64,000 nucleotides of DNA from Strongylocentrotus droebachiensis. Its lineage: Eukaryota; Echinodermata; Echinoidea; Camarodonta; Strongylocentrotidae. The translations under genes were made by a program, and so were the position numbers. Shown here in pieces: positions 62,660 through 64,000 of the stretch. Below the pieces are notes generated by a model. It saw nothing but the letters and a program-made list of their open reading frames with translations, ran no database searches and was not told where the DNA came from. The stretch spans positions 186,001 through 250,000 of the forward strand of contig JAVYIG010000863.1 of the NCBI GenBank assembly GCA_035222895.1, read 5' to 3'. Position 1 is the stretch's first letter, and each line of letters starts with the position of its first letter.

Positions 62660-62904
62660 CAGTGGCGGATCCAGAGGGGGGTAGGCCCCCACCCCTGGCA
62701 AAAAAAAGTTTTTTTTAAAAGATGGTGACCACAATAATATTTTACCTTAAAAAAAAAAAAACACGGCAAGATGGCAAAAGAAAAAAGTTATTTGAAAAAT
62801 CGTAGCCACAATTTTACTTTTTTTTTGCACAAGGGGGGGGGGGGGGCGTGTTGATTAAAACAAAATTGGGCCCCCTCCCTCGCCGCCGGCTGGATCCGCC
62901 CCTG
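62660..62904 (+). mobile_element. hAT-type MITE, 245 bp, complete ends
   Basis: CAGTGGCGGATCCAG (62660-62674) faces the reverse complement of CAGGGGCGGATCCAG (62890-62904), 14 of 15 matching. The flanks TACTCTGT (62652-62659) and TACTCTGC (62905-62912) agree at 7 of 8, as expected for an aged hAT duplication. The interior is A-, T- and G-run rich, with no coding capacity. Confidence 0.85.
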
Positions 62905-62912
62905 TACTCTGC

Positions 62913-63236
62913 ATTCTTACAACACACAAAATTATGTCACATAAAGGGTGAGTCACGCAGTAACGGTTTAAAAAATGCAATATTACATTCCATGAAATAA
63001 AATGTTGATAAACGTGCGTTCCAAAATATTCAAATCGGCAATTGATTATCGAAAATGTATTACTGTGAGTATTGAGATAAGTGCATACATAATCCTTTAA
63101 TATATAACCCGTACTACGTAGTCCTACGATAATGAGTCGATCGTTATATTTCTTCAGAAAACACTCTAAGAAGGCACATACTGCTGCCTAAAGCTCATGT
63201 GAATAAAATGATGAATCGTGATAAGGCTGATTATGA
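62913..63236. other. downstream DNA, nothing recognised
   Basis: No feature. Confidence 0.45.
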
Positions 63237-63239
63237 GGC

Positions 63240-63300
<61 letters not shown>
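63237..63300 (+). repeat. GAT microsatellite
   Basis: About 20 consecutive GAT triplets, with looser GAT repeats continuing to about 63370. The minus-strand poly-His frame over it is an artefact. Confidence 0.92.
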
Positions 63301-63370
63301 GAAAATAGTGATGGTGTTCGTTGATGTAAACGATGGTGATAGGAGATGATGATAATGATGATGATAAAGG

Positions 63371-64000
63371 TGATGATACTGAAGAAGAAATATAAGAGAA
63401 GAATGATAATAATAGTGTTGGTGATATCACTGATACTAACAGCATTGGTTTTTTTTTAAATGTATAGAATTTAATCTGTATAGCCTTCAAAATAAAATCA
63501 ACATGGTTCGTCTGGACAAGTGATTGCATTTGTCAAAGTTCACAACAGAGGAAGCATTGTCCATATACTATTGTCTAACTCAAACTGAGATCCCGAGTAA
63601 GAAATAAAGTAGATACATCTCCCCCACCTCATTCCCAAAACTGTACCATGTTCTACGCCCTCGCACAACTACCTGGTGTCATTCAACAAACCCATCCAGA
63701 TTGTTCCAATCTTTAACACGCGCCAAATCCATTTAATTTTCTGATTTTGACAGGGCTCTGCGCAGATTTCCCAAAATCTAAAGATATACTAATATTAAAA
63801 GCTGAACTATAAAGAGATCAACTGGTTTTGATTTTGAACAGAAGGAACGATGCTTCCTGGAACAGATCCGTACCTGGCAGTGCTGTAGGGTAACCCCAGG
63901 GCTCGATGAGACAATTGTTTGGTAAGAAGTGTTTTATACACGTACCAGCATGTATGGTGATGAGTCACGTGATGTATGTATATAATTTTAAAAAAGGGGG
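63371..64000. other. downstream DNA to window end, nothing recognised
   Basis: No gene or repeat family is recognised. Confidence 0.45.

Noticed and set aside
63188-63529. Poly-His open frame
   Set aside because: Minus-strand reading of the GAT microsatellite.

Overview
This is a stretch of an animal genome, and its only host gene that I can recognise is an engrailed homeobox gene on the + strand. The coding sequence is split in two. Exon 1 (7132-7489) carries the Groucho-binding EH1 motif and the WPAWVY hexapeptide. Exon 2 (57416-57807) carries the engrailed-class homeodomain, EH5 and the C-terminus. The halves join in phase 1 across a GT-AG intron of 49,926 bp and give a 249-residue protein. 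The organism is most likely a marine deuterostome, probably an echinoderm. That is inferred from the engrailed homeodomain, from repeats typical of such genomes (GGATCCGCCACTG-type hAT ends, LINE tails reading GCGCTATATAAGC followed by ATT repeats, abundant TAGGCCTA) and from a foldback transposon resembling the TU elements of sea urchins. I cannot name the species.

Layout. 1-6470 is upstream DNA with a broken LINE fragment, purine and (ACT)n microsatellites, and three tandem copies of a ~210 bp unit about 1 kb before the gene. 6470-7131 is the likely promoter and 5' leader: a CT tract, a perfect CRE palindrome, an inverted CCAAT box and an ATG in good Kozak context. 7490-57415 is the intron. 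57808-59064 is the probable 3' UTR, with the first AATAAA at 59059. 59065-64000 is downstream DNA with microsatellites and a 245 bp hAT-type MITE.

The main discovery lies in the intron. A 9,072 bp foldback DNA transposon (20728-29799) is flanked by perfect 9 bp target-site duplications (GCTGGTAAT). Its inverted arms are built mostly of ~213 bp tandem units, about 6 in the left arm and 12 in the right. A short motif at the extreme terminus recurs once per unit in opposite orientation, which suggests arrays of transposase-binding sites. Its centre (22346-26918) is a mosaic of non-autonomous hAT pieces and two other tandem families, and contains no transposase. The outer arms are almost identical, so the insertion looks young. 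The rest of the intron holds a tRNA-derived SINE, a second hAT MITE (39952-40458), a 28 bp-arm hairpin (17355-17427), and a few stretches that could be cis-regulatory: a perfect X-box at 8468, a perfect DR1 nuclear-receptor site at 42675, and CpG-dense islands near 52.8-53.0 kb and 54.6-55.2 kb.

No second host protein gene, rRNA, functional tRNA or CRISPR array was found. Most long open frames are by-products of microsatellites or tandem repeats.
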